NCBI GenBank assembly: GCA_947396885.1
Contig: OX377202.1
Location: 80,510,643-80,574,642, forward strand
Length of the DNA: 64,000 nt
From: Heligmosomoides polygyrus polygyrus
Taxonomy: Eukaryota; Nematoda; Chromadorea; Rhabditida; Heligmosomidae
Direction: 5' to 3'
Every line of letters begins with the position of its first letter. The stretch's first letter is position 1. Positions 23,550 through 36,200 of this stretch are shown piece by piece. Made by a program: the position numbers and the translations under genes. Below the pieces are notes generated by a model. It searched no databases, was not told where the DNA came from, and saw only the letters and a program-made list of their open reading frames with translations.

Positions 23550-23561
23550 ACAATTATTAAG
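23550..23561. repeat. Target-site duplication, right copy (12 bp)
   Basis: ACAATTATTAAG, identical to 20114-20125. Confidence 0.9.
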
Positions 23562-24190
23562 ACCAAACTCTACAATAGGCGCACCGATATGGAATACCGA
23601 AGTTTTGGAAGGATTCATAGGAATTTTCCAAGCATTAGCCATAATGCCATCATGTTAAGGGACTGGGATAAGGCCCGGCAAACCTCAGTCCTATTGCTAT
23701 CATTGTATCTCCCATAAAGTTTTATGTTATCGGTATACATCTGCACCTTCACATGAGAGTGCGCAGATAGAACTGCAGGAAGATCGCAGGTGTATGCAAG
23801 AAAAAGAACCGGTGACAGCACACCTCCCTAGGGAACACCACTTCGGCAATCATAGCACTTCGAAAAAGAATTACCGACTTCCATCCGCATACGTCTTCCT
23901 TGCAGATGAGATTGAATCCACTGAAGCAAAATTATTGTGATGCCAAGATTAGAAAGCTTTTTCAGAAGCAATCGGTGGATAACCTTGTCAAACGCTTTTG
24001 ACGAATCAATATCAATAACATCAACCGAGTCTCCATTATTCAATGCAATACTCCAGTCTAAGTCTCCGGGCAATCGGGGAGTTGTGTAGCAGTAGAAGCT
24101 CCTTTCGTAAATCCACGCTTCTGATATGGGATTAATTTGTTTCTAATGAGCCATGCCACGATAACACAGAAGCTTGATTCCAATAACCAC
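23550..24190 (-). pseudogene. CR1-like LINE, reverse transcriptase core fragment
   Basis: Minus-strand reading gives KLIPYQKRGFTKGASTATQL (about 24170-24110), then GDLDWSIALNNGDSVDVIDI, DSSKAFDKVIHRLLLKKLSN, WIQSHLQGRRMRMEVG, SGVP with a stop before GGVLSPVLFLAYTCDLP, then VQMYTDNIKLYG. The catalytic Tyr-X-Asp-Asp position reads YTDN, so the active site is lost. The segment ends in VEFGLNNC at the RTE insertion point and resumes at 20125. Confidence 0.85.
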
Positions 24191-27100
24191 TACAGCGCAA
24201 TCGTGAAGAAAGCAGATTTTAGGACCTTTTGTTTTGAGATTCTGTGTACGGACGACTTTAATTTACTTTTACAGGCTTACAAGTCCTCCTCCGTTCGGTA
24301 GTGGATTTTGGGATATCAGTATATGATCACAAAATTTTACACCCTACGACCCTCAGTCACTAAGGGTGGAACCGATAAGCTGTTTTTAAATCACCTAAAA
24401 CCTCACTAAGAGCCACCTTCTTTACAGTTAGAGCTGGTTTGAGGTATCTCAAATGGAGTAAGACGAGGACTGTGCCGACTTCTCTTCCTTCGTTCTAACG
24501 TATGGCAAAAGCGACTATATTCAGTGCAAAATAGGAAATCCGGTGGTGCGTCCTCCACGTTTCCAGTCATCCAACCATTTACTATCCTATTGATCCTCCA
24601 TGTCTACAGACGCTCTATTATCCTATTGTTGTTCTGGTTGTGTTGATGTGGTTTGGGTTCTGTATAACGTCTGTCTTAAACAGCGTAATAAATGCAATGA
24701 AATATGATCCGTTTAGGAAAGGCATAGAGCTTACAGCTAGCTTACACTCGTCCAAAAAAATTTCACGCGGAATTATACATGAGGTGCTTCGGAAGAGATT
24801 ATTGTGCCGTAATAAGTGACACTGTCTAGGGCCTATAGCCTTCAAATCTTCAGAACACAGGTAAGAAAGCGGATCTGATTATGATGTTTAAGATCCGGAC
24901 TCAAAGAGTTTCAGCTGATCTAGTTGCTTTCTTTGGTGCGCGGCTTGCGAAGTCAAGAAGCGGGAGGCTCAGACTTTACACTCCTTTTGTAAAATCTCAG
25001 ATAGGTGAATTCTGTTTACGTATAGAAGGCTGCTATGAGAGTTTAACAGGTTATTTAGTGAAAACAAAGATATCCTAGGACTGCCTGTTCAAGCCTTTTA
25101 AGATCGGATTTTTTCTCAAAGTGTCTAGCTTAATTTGACGGATGCTACGCTACTTAGATTTGCTGATCAATAAATTACAGTTGCTTACTTTGTTCTTTTA
25201 AGAAAGAAATTTTTTCTCAATTTCCTCATATGGCTGCTCTCAGTGTTACTGCTTGCCTGACGTTCTTGTTAGTCATCACTGTTGTTCTTTGATTCATACG
25301 TGTTCATGTCGCACTTCAAATTAATAAATTAAAATTGTTCACAACTTATTCAGATTAGAATAAAACATTTGAAAGCTGATAATAATTACGTGAGATCCCT
25401 GTCTGAGTTTCAAACATTAATTTTCATTGCGTTCAAGAAGAACATAGCAATTACGCTCGAAATCGTTAAAAATAACTTTACAACAGTACTTATGATTCGA
25501 ACTCACGGTTTTGCATACGTCAGAATGCCGTCGCCTCATGATAGAAATTCCAGCCTTTTTCTCAAGACTTGATCTTCTAGAATGGAAGCGACCTGATTTT
25601 GTTTCATAAATTTCAGCATGTGAAATTCGACCTTGCTTTGTATATGTCTTACGCATTGAAAAAGTTTGTTAACAGAGATCTGCTTCGCCAAGCACAGGTT
25701 TATTTGTAGGTCCCTTTTTCTCGGTGCGCGCGGAAATTTCGTAGAATTTCGAAAAAACGTAGTGTCCCCAATTGTTTGCCGTTATTTAACACCTCTCTGA
25801 GTAGTACATCTGTTTGGCGCACTTATTTGGTTGTTCTTTTCGTTTTGTAGAAGCTGCGCGTTGTGTTTGTCAGGAGCCGCAGTGTGCCTCGTGTTTGCTG
25901 ATTCACTGGATTTCATCATTTGACTTGGCCTTGTTCGTGTCATTAACAGTAATACTTTATCGCTGCTGTAATTATTCGTACCGTACTGTGAGCTCGTCAT
26001 TGTAGAAGCTGCCTAATCGCCACTTGTTGGCCGTATTTCCTCCACAAGTTCATGCAGGGGCGTTCCTCGTTTCTCGTCAACCACATTTATGGAATTTTGT
26101 TGATGGTTTACAACTGCAGCAGCGCCTGTCTCGTTCGTCGTCGATCTTTGCAGGCAGGTGCCGGCGACTTTTCAACTCGTTCCTGTTGCGTGGAGTCCAC
26201 TGCTGCAGGAGTTCGGCTGGCGCACACTACTCGTCTAGTAAATTGACAAGAGGCTCGGTCAAGGTGCTAGCGAGCACTTTATTTCCGCTCACATCCTATG
26301 GAACATCACGCTAGCTTCAGCAATCGATGGCTCGATCGATGATCGATGAATCGATGAAAATTTCAATAATGAATACTTTATGTGCATTATTGTGGTCAGG
26401 TCATAGGCAACTAGGATCTAGGCTTGTGTGAGGAAAGCCAATCGGTCACACTAACAGGTAGGCGTCTCAGGGTATGAACTTGCAAAAGACTATCCACTCA
26501 TCGGTTTGCCTAGCGAATTCTCTTCTTTTAAGATTTTCCTTCAATTTTGCTGCCGTATCCGAACAATCATGGCCTGCTAGGATTGTGTAATTTTTGGATT
26601 GTAGTATCCAGCTATTGTAGTAGTTCTGTTGGGTTGCTTTGAGATTGATGGCCATTTCACAGATCGTTCCTGATTACTGACGTTTTCACCTTTTATCAGC
26701 AGAACACAACAGTTGGCCTTTAGAGGAAGAAGATCGTAGACGAAGGCCAAATGCAAATGCTATCAGAAAACAGCTAGGAACATTCGCGAATTCAGAATCC
26801 ATTCGCGATCATCAGGCTGTATTCCAAACTCGCTTTCAGGAGGCCTCCATGACAACCCGCTGAAGTAGGTTATGTGGCACATCCTATCAGGACGTTGATT
26901 AGCACGGAATTTATATTCACCCCTCACCTACAAAAAATTTGCTCTCTATGAGCTGGCAAAAAAAAAACAATTGTTATCATAGTGTAGAAAGAACTTGGCA
27001 TGGTAGCGTAATCGATGGCCGAAACGGAAGCGTTCATGCGGAATTCTCGGAATTTTTTGTGCAGTTTTTGCTCAGAAGAGAAATGCACATGTGATTCTGG

Positions 27101-30100
27101 CACTATGGTTTCGTCCTCACTCGTTTCTTCAAAGTTCCCTTGTTGAACGCGTTTGAAGACCATAGTTCCGACATTGCAAAGATCGAGAAGACAATAGTCC
27201 AGCACCTCGTGAATCTCCTACGGCTCACGGTTCAGGGCGCTTTCATCGTAATCGCGATTTGAGATTTAACGAGGGGTAGTTTCTAATGGGAACCGTCGCC
27301 GTTGTTGAAATGCACCGTGGTGGCGCAGATGTCGCGAAAACACTTTAGTTAATTAAGGACTGCCACGCGAGCGATTTTTCGGTTCGGAGAGATAGGCGAT
27401 ACCCTTGGTGATCCGAATGATCCGAAAAATTCGCATCCTGCACGTTGCAGTGTGTCGGTCATTTCGGCGAGTGTACCTGGACTCTGACCGGATCGGACTG
27501 TTGGGAAGGCTCGGTAGCAGCGGCACAATGTTACGCGTTGCTGTGGACTCCAAACTGCAGTGTTGCATTTGACAAGTAAACGGTTGCACGTTTTCACGAA
27601 ATGGAATGAAGGAAATTAACTGAAATGAAATGTCTGAAATGCTCATGATCAACCCATGTCATTTTTTATCACGCAATGCAAAGATTGGTCCCTTGCTATT
27701 TGAATTGAGTGTTTCTTTCTGCATAGTACTAATCCGTATCTGGCGGCTCCACTGCACCTCGTAAAGGCTGTCCAGTCTACAAATAGGCTCTATGAATATC
27801 TTTCAAAGTGTTAAGGTAGACGCGTTTGTCACCAGATTGGGACCGAAGTGATGAAAATTCTTAATAGAAATGAATAAAGTCTCCGTTGATTTCAGTAGGA
27901 CATGAGTAACACATTTTGAATAGCGATTCCAATAGAAAGCCTGAAGCGCTTCCGTTGACTTCCTGAACCACCATTGGAGTCGATATAATTTTCTTCGACT
28001 GTAAGTACAGTCTGAAAAATGTAAGTTGTGTCAGCTTCACGGGCATAGTAGAAGTGCGCGGTACGAGCTGACCTCAACGAAATGGCATCATTTTTCATTC
28101 AGAGAGTTAACAATTCAATATGGAAATATTGAACGAGTGAGTAGCATACTATTAGTGGTACATCAGGGTCTTTTAAAATAGAATTTTGCAAACCATTGAG
28201 TTAAAAGCCCTTGGAGCAATATCTGCAATGAAGAAATTGTAGCGAGTAGCGCTGTCACTCTCGGTGGTGGATTCTCAAGAAAAATTGTTCTCACCCCGTT
28301 GCCTGAGGTTGATCATATGCCTTATGCTAGCCTTGGCTTGAGACGTGGACGACTGTACTATAGATCGGATTCGAGTGGATCCTTTTCCTCATGTCCGATT
28401 CGGAAATCCCGATCCGAATCATCCAAAAATCTGAGACTCGCGTAATTGCCGTTCTCCGAATCATCCAGTTATCCAATGATTTTCGATCGGGTCCAATGTA
28501 CATATATCAACTGCATGTTTGCCTCCTTTTACCAATCGCAAGCGGCCACAGAGTTCATACTGGTGCTTGCATGCTCTGAAATATTTTAGCTTTACAATCC
28601 AAAAACATGAATACTTATGGCTAGAGAACCTCCCCCATTCGAAGGAGGTCAAGCAATCGACGCACATGATTCGGCGAAGCGATGGCATTCTTATTTCGCG
28701 ATCAGGCGACCCATCCACTGAATTAGTACCAGGGCTCTGATAAAAATGCAACCTAAATAAAAGAATGGACCTGGTTGAAAGGCTCTGCAAAGGCTACAGC
28801 TGCAGAGAATAGAAAACGAACCTTTTGTAACCTCCTTATATTTAAATTCTGTTTTCGTTCTCCTTGGAATCCAGACGACAAATTTGTATCAACACGTTGC
28901 GATACAACCACGAAGCTTCATAGCATTACAAACTACAGCTCTACAGCTCTGTTGGTGATTTTAACGTTTTTTGAAGTGTACTACTCTAATGTACAGTGGA
29001 TATGGAATCTCAGTAACGAATTATAGAATACGACGCGCCGCTGGATTGCAGCAATGGGGATTTGAGGACGAGGAACAAGAGAGGACCCAATGAAGCTCTC
29101 CCTGGCGACATCGCCCTTCCACTGACCGATTCTCTACCTATAAAATAATTAGCGGTAGCGGTAGGGAACATCGGGTATGAAATAGAATTTCTTTATTTGT
29201 ATCAGCTGTAGGTGGTCTCTACTACTACCCTACTATATGTAGATAAAAGAGCTAATTCTGTCCGTTTGTCCGAGTCGTTTCCAAGAGGTCGTGCCACGAG
29301 CGCCTCAGAAGGCGTGCCAGAGGCGTGTTTAAACGTCGTGCCGTCGTGCAGAAAATCTGAACGTGTCGGGCGGGCCGTGTGCGCCTGGATTCGAAAACCT
29401 GTCACAGGCATCGTGGCGCGAGCGTTCGAACTCAGGAGCCGTGGCACCGACTTCGACGAAAAATATCGATATCGACAGCAGTTGTAGTTATTAATTGACG
29501 ACGAAGGACTTATTTCTTTAGGGCGAAGCACATGCAATTAGACAGGTCGGCTGTCCGCCGACATACAAAAAAGGAGAAATGGGGAGGAAGGGATTACTGG
29601 AATCACCCCATGGCCGACCGAACAAATTCTATCAACTTAACGATTTTTCTGCACATCACACTCCGAAGTGGGCATCGTACCAATGCGACTGGACGTGCAC
29701 AAATTCACTTCAACCGTTTTGAGGACGTACGCTTTCCTTCCGTGCAATAAGCGAGACCAGTTTTTCTCCTCTCATGGGACGAAAAGTATGGAAACCGTGT
29801 CCAGGCGTCCTATTTAGGTGCTTATTGAGCATCCGTGGGCAAACTCCAGAGGTATGGCGGCCGGAAGGCAGCTGAACGTCTGGTATCCCAAGAAAGAAAC
29901 TGCAATACAGGTGACTAACCCACGACATCGTGAGACAGATTAAAAGTTTGTGGACCCACTTAATATTTCGAAATATCGGACAGGCGGACAGCACTGCTCC
30001 CCCGAGTCATTTTTCTTTAGTCATCTTCCTAAAGAAAGAGGCGGATATTCAGGGAAAGTCACGGCTTGCGGATTCCACATCGCTGACCATACCGCCCTAC

Positions 30101-32890
30101 TTCAGTTATTAACGGAGCCCATCCTATGTAGGGTGTGCGAAAATATTACAGCAAACAGACGAAAAGGAGACAGATACATGCTGATAGCTTCATCGGTGAA
30201 CTTCATTCCCAACAAAGACCAAGACGAGATCCATAACGCCTAAGCTTTGTTCTTTAACGAAGCCTCCACCACTGTAAAATAGTTAGATTACCAGCATTGG
30301 AACACTACTACTATGACATGCAATGGCGCCAACTCGCCGGACAATAACTGTAGCACGGTTCGCCACCATGACCTGGTGCTTAACGCTGCTACCGAGGTCG
30401 TACTCCGCCGACGGATTTCTGCTTCTACCTCCCGCTTTGACACCTAGGGCAATATTCTGCGTTATGAAATTTTTGGGATTTTATTCCTATTAAATACTGT
30501 TTATAACCCTAGTGATCACTGCATTATTGCCTACTTCACTGCTACTGAACATCTGCTGGCAGAGTCACTCCTAACAAATTCAGTGGATTAGCGATTGGAT
30601 CTCCAAACTCGCCCTCAAATGACGATTGGTTTCTATGTCGGAACTGCTACCAAAATTTTGCAGAAAAAACATAAACCGCCGAGAATCGACTTTGAGATAC
30701 GGAATTTAAAACTGCAGACAGAAGGCCTCTTTTTTACCTATTCACCCAGCTTTTCGGATACGCAAATGCACTAGCGAGAACTCGTGGTTGCTGGTACGAC
30801 ACAGCAAGAGGAGAGTTGAAGTCCCTGCTCGCCAGGGAGACAACCAAATGCTCCGGTAAAATATGTGGTAAACAGTTCTAGCTCTCGTATCCACCAAGAA
30901 GTATGAATGCCTTCGAAAATGAATAAAAGAGAATCTGAGTGAGCCTGTTAGACCGCAAGCAGAGATGCTCAACAACATCGGGCATGGTAAGAAAGTTGGG
31001 ACCGATTAGGGAGGAGTCACTAATATGATTTGCTGACCATAAGGCCAACATTTTCTTTGCATCCGTCGATTTGTATCTCACACAGGGCCACCCAGTCAAA
31101 CCTATCTTTTTTCCGATGCAAATCCTGTGCAAAGGTCGTCATCATGAAAGCACGAATATTCTCCAGGAGATGGGCGTCAATACGTTCTCACTACTACGGC
31201 GGAAACTAGCTGAATGCCCCTCCAATGGAACGTCAAAATCGTTCTTTTGGAGCCTGTCGCACAAGTCCTCGATCACCACGAAAAGCTACTGAAGTGCATT
31301 TTTCTTTTCACTAGGCTTTTGGGGGTCCTGCCGCACAGAACTACTACTATCTCACAAGTCGAATATTGTGTGCTCTCATCAAGTTATTGTTAGGACTTGT
31401 TATGTTGTTTTTACTAGCAAAAACCGGCTTCGTCTCCACATAGTTTATCCCATACAGCAAATAAAGATGAAGCACTGTTTCTCATTCTACACGCATTTGC
31501 TTGAGTTTGTGCAGACACCTCGCAGATCTACTCACGGTCAAATCGAAAAAAAAGGTGGGCATATTGTGCTCATATTATTACCAATCAACACCTCTGCTAT
31601 TCTCAATTAAGTTAAAGCCAAGCGCTTGGTTATTCAATGCGTTCGACAATGGCTTTCTTCGACAAACTGGTAGGTTTTAGGAAACCATTGCTTTCGATAC
31701 GTACATGAGCATTGATGTTAAGGTGTATTGTCTAAATTTGGCAACTGAATTTTTTTAGTATTTTGACCGTTAACAATCATGCAGAGTTAAAATCAAAATA
31801 CAAGGAGAAGAGAACTGGTAAAGAATAGAATAATAATATTATAAGCATGAGCCCTAAACAAGTGAGGCCTTCGCACAATTTGTTGAGGACGTACACTGCA
31901 CACCTCAAACTTGTGCAGTGAAAACACTTCCAATAATGTCGACTATACATTGGATCCGAGTGATTCATTTTCGGATATCCGGTTCGGATATCACAATCCG
32001 AATCAGAGATTCGGATATCACAACGGGGTCAATCCTCCATTTCGACTTTCTCGACTATCCTAGAGCCCCACCTATTATGCTCTGAAGCACTGAATGTTGT
32101 CTGCAGCTGCACACCGATTAGCAAGCTTTGCTCACGAAGATCCGCGGGAAAAGCGAAGTCTGTAGTCTCGGCTGATGTATTGCCGTTGCATGTTATTCAG
32201 CAAGTGCCTAGGAAGAAACATCAAAACAAGAGCGCGACGTTGCTTCAAATTGAAAACGCTGTTACTCTTATTAACGCAGAAGACGTCAGATATAGGGATG
32301 TAAAAGGTCATAAGAGTCTATGTACAACAACCTAGATGAAGCTTATTGAGTTAGAGAAAGGATTCGAAAGAGCTGCGAGCTACGCTCACAAATAACACTA
32401 GTATTTGAGGCAATCCTAACCCTCATAACTCAAATTTCAGATGAGTGATTGGTTCTCGCGCACTCTGTTGCACTTCAGGAAAAAGCTTTAGCCTTCTAAA
32501 TCGCTCTACAACAGGGGTCGTTCCATGACCAGCAATAGATTTTGCAGCGTTCAATTCACAGTTGTGGAGGCAGGAAGCGGTTATTTCGGCCACCGTTTTG
32601 GGATCCTTACGACGGCTTCATTGAGAACTCTTTTGTTTCTTCTGCAGGCACGCGACGATTAGCAAGCGATCAGCCGAAAATCGAAATTCGCTCTGTCCGG
32701 GGGGCTCGACCTTTGCCCGCAGCATTCACTCGGGCGCTGTGCAGACACACCACACATATGCGTGTCTTTCACGCGTGATTCAATTATAGCCACGCTCTAC
32801 AGCCAATTCCATCACATTACTTACTTCACCTACATTTAGGTAAGACCCATTAGACGGTGACGACCCCCTTCCTACCTCATTTGCCGGTCT
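24191..32890. other. 8.7 kb without a recognised gene
   Basis: I see no protein family, no splice-consistent exon chain and no structural RNA. Visible sequence features are an ATCGATGA-type low-complexity patch at 26317-26358 and three partly similar blocks rich in TCCGAATCATCC/GATATCC (27370-27435, 28345-28480, 31945-32030), probably one old dispersed repeat. The frames of 80-110 codons at 29202-29537, 28461-28790 and 26024-26314 lack recognisable motifs. Confidence 0.5.
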
Positions 32891-32905
32891 GTATTTTCCA
32901 CTCAG
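32891..32905 (+). promoter_or_regulatory. Possible spliced-leader acceptor upstream of mlt-10-like
   Basis: GTATTTTCCACTCAG is a pyrimidine-rich AG acceptor 33 bp before the predicted ATG at 32939, with no donor in view for a cis intron. Nematode mRNAs are commonly trans-spliced at such sites. Inference only. Confidence 0.35.
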
Positions 32906-32938
32906 CGCGTTGTTTACCCCTCTGAGGTACTGAAGGTC

Positions 32939-33238
32939 ATGGGCAGCAGAAGTCTGCTCGTTGCCACAGGTGAGACCAGTTCCGGCTGCTTTTCAAGGTG
33001 AGGACCACAGCTGTGCAATGTCGTTTTAGTGTTGGCACTCTCCTGTCGTTTCCACTCCTCCCAACCTCATGAGAAACCAGCGTTTCCATGGATGGAGAAT
33101 CTAGTTCGACTACCGTTTCCCGAACTGAACCGCACCGATATCCAGTCAGCGTCACTGGACGAAATTCCGAACGCACTGAAGCCATTCATCAACGAGACGG
33201 CGTTCAAGGAACAGCATCGCCGGAGAAACTCAACGGAG
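32939..33238 (+). CDS. mlt-10-like: mlt-10-like exons 1-2: signal peptide and N-terminus
   Basis: Exon 1 (32939-32969) holds 10 codons plus one base. A 60-bp intron follows, and exon 2 (33030-33238) supplies the remaining two bases. The junction creates MGSRSLLVATVLALSCRF, a textbook signal peptide (basic start, hydrophobic core), which neither exon shows alone. Exon 2 continues PWMENLVRLPFPELNRTDI and ends ...RRRNSTE before GTAAGC. The start codon is chosen because it is the only nearby ATG giving a signal peptide in phase. Confidence 0.75.
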
Positions 33239-36200
33239 GTAAGCAGCCTCACTCGCCACTATGTGTGGTTCTTCCGGTCGTGTAGAGGCATTCGATGTAC
33301 TGAAAACTGCTTTCGGAGTGGTAAGTAGAAAGTTTCTTTCCTTTATTCACCTCCTTGATGTATGCGCACTGTGAACGCCTAGGTTTGCTACTATACTCGT
33401 TCCCGAAGTTAGTGATCATATCAATTAACATTTCTGTCACCTATAAGAATACCAATCAATGAAGAAAGCGCTGCCTAGAACTGTAACTGACCGCTTGAGA
33501 AGTTTTTTCATTCTATTCCCAGTGTTGCTGATAAGGCGAATAGCCGACAGTATAACTTGTATCAATTTTGAGCAGTTGCTTGAGGGTGACACAAGAGCGA
33601 AGAAGAGTGTATCTGATGACTTCTTCGCCAACTAGTTTAGAAATGGGGTGTATTTCACGTCTATGTTATTTACTTTCTCATTATTCAACAACAGTTTGTA
33701 TCTCCTTACAGCATGTGCTGCAATTTTTGCGAAAAAGTTGAAGTAGCTCTTGGCCGTATCTGTGGAAACAGAATGCTCGCATATTCCCAATGTCACGTTT
33801 TGGAACACCCATAGGTGGAAACCTTTCCATGGAAAGGTTCCATTGTATAGAACGCGAAAGCGTCAACCAACATTCATGACAAGATTGGTGCCTTCGTATT
33901 GGTTCTATCACTCCATTTATCTCATGATGTTCGTTGTGGAACAGAATTTTGTATTGTCCAGGTTCGACTTTCGATAAATCTCCGCATGACGTTTGCTTAA
34001 TTGTTATATTATTAAATTGAACTTCATAAGCTGTCGACGAAGATTGTCAGCGGCTTTATTTCCATGTTCCATCCCACGTTTCGGGAGCTTTGTCTTCTTC
34101 GGAGCCCATCCCCAACTCATCCTATGGATAATTTTCCTAGGGAAAAGAAAACGAGATCAATGAATCAGTCACAATTTTGTATTCTATCCTAGTCAGGAGG
34201 GAGAAGCTTCATAGAACGACTTCGTCTTCCTTTCTTATGGCAAACGAACCCCTTCTACAATTTTTCCCGGAAGCCATCAATTTACGAGGCAGAGCTGGAG
34301 TTCTTGGGAGGATTAGTAAGAGCACATGGTAAGGCGAAGCCCTATGCGCTCCCACCAGACAAAGATAGATTTGAGTTTGTTGTTTGAGGTCGCTGTTGGT
34401 GTCTACTTGAGGATAAACCAAGGTAGCCCTAGCTCAGCGGATTTCTAGACCTTCCTTTGTGAATTTGAGTAGGCGAGTCATTCCTGCATGGAGCTGTACT
34501 TCGCCAGTAGACGACTTTGCCTACTGGTGAAATACAACACGCGCAAAAAGGTCACTCTTCCATGTAGTTTCTGGAATGCACTCTTCTTTCTGCTATGAAA
34601 GGTTGATCAGTTAGCAGATAAAAAGATAGGACATAACCTTAATGAGGCACACTTTCCATGGGTTTAGGCAATACTCCAAATTCAAACGTGAAAGAGATTC
34701 GAATTCAAAAGAGCTGCAGTATAAGATCATATTCATTGCAGTAGTCGCACGATTTGATTGCTAATTTATTCTGACTTCTATTTTTTCATTTACTGTCACC
34801 AAGTAGTAAGTGTAGCGCAGTCAAAGGAGGTGCCGGCTGTCGCCCGTTCCCGATACCAGGTCTTTAGTTCGGATTTCCCACCCAGGCCAACCAAGCCTTC
34901 CATCCCTCCGCGATCGGTAAATTGGTATCAGACTTGTTTGGGAAGGATAAAGTGCTGACTTGCTCATCAGCTGGAGACCACAAGTCATTGTATGGCCAAA
35001 TGCGCATTCAAATCGCCTCCACGACATCTCGTAGAAGTAGAAAGCGTGGCGGATCCCTAAAGGAATTGAGTAACGGTGTTAGTTATTCTTTATCCTTTAT
35101 CCCTTTGCCCAAAGAGCGCCATTATTGATACGGGTAGGGTAAGATAGAGGTTGGCGCTGGTATATCAGTTTTTGTTTCTGCTTCTTCGCTTACATTTGCA
35201 GGATTCCGTAGGGGCATTCTGCCCTTTACAGCGCATTATAGCCACATTTCTGTTCTCTATGTATATGGAGCACTTTTTTGAATATGAAAGAGCAGGATTT
35301 AGGACGAAGTAATCACTGACGAAGATGTGGCCGACATGCCTGACGACGACGACGAGCAGCCCAGGGTGAACAGTGCGCACTTCGACGGCAAGAAGACAAC
35401 AGTGACGATTTCATCCGAAGCCGGCACTGAGCTCTACCAGCACTGGCTGGACCAGGCGGTGTCTGGCTTGATGGCCGCAGTGGCGACGAAAAAGTGAGTA
35501 AGCGCCTGCATCCAATGGACGTTTCTCGGACGAGGTCACTTTCAGACTGGAGAACGTGTCGGACATTCAGAAGGCTGCCCACCAGACATGCGCCAAAGAT
35601 GCGAAGACTGTGCAGGCGCACGCCAAGTGCGTTGTGATGTTGCTCGACATCGAGCTCAAGTACCAGCGGTGGAATGCGAAGTTCGGCAACGCGAAAAGAA
35701 TAGGTGAGTGGCGACTTCTGAGTTGGCGGCAGGACGTGGCCCAAGCTGATACTTGGCCTCTTCTGCCCTTAAAGCCGCTTATTTAGTATAATTAAGAGCA
35801 AACAGCGACTAGCCTGGATGACAATCATTTTTTGAAGTTCCTGCTTATGTAAGCGCTGTTAAGTTCTCAAAAAGCTAGCGAAAACATGTAAAATAAAGGC
35901 CTGAACAGCTGGATCCGACCGTGTTGAGTTAGTTGCTAGTGAATTTCAAAGGACTACAGATATCTCAGAAACTTCACAACGTCTATTGTCTCGTGCCAGA
36001 TGATGTTTATCGTGCGTATTTTTACTTCGAATTCATGCACAGAAAATGATTTGAGCCGTTTTTACACAACCATAAAAATGCTGCCGAAAGAATAAAGAAT
36101 TACTGAAGCCGTTCATCGAGCTTGATATTATGCTTTGTTCAGCAAAACTTCGGCCACAGCACTTTTGCCAAAGCCTAAAAGGTCCAAAATATGCCAGTGG

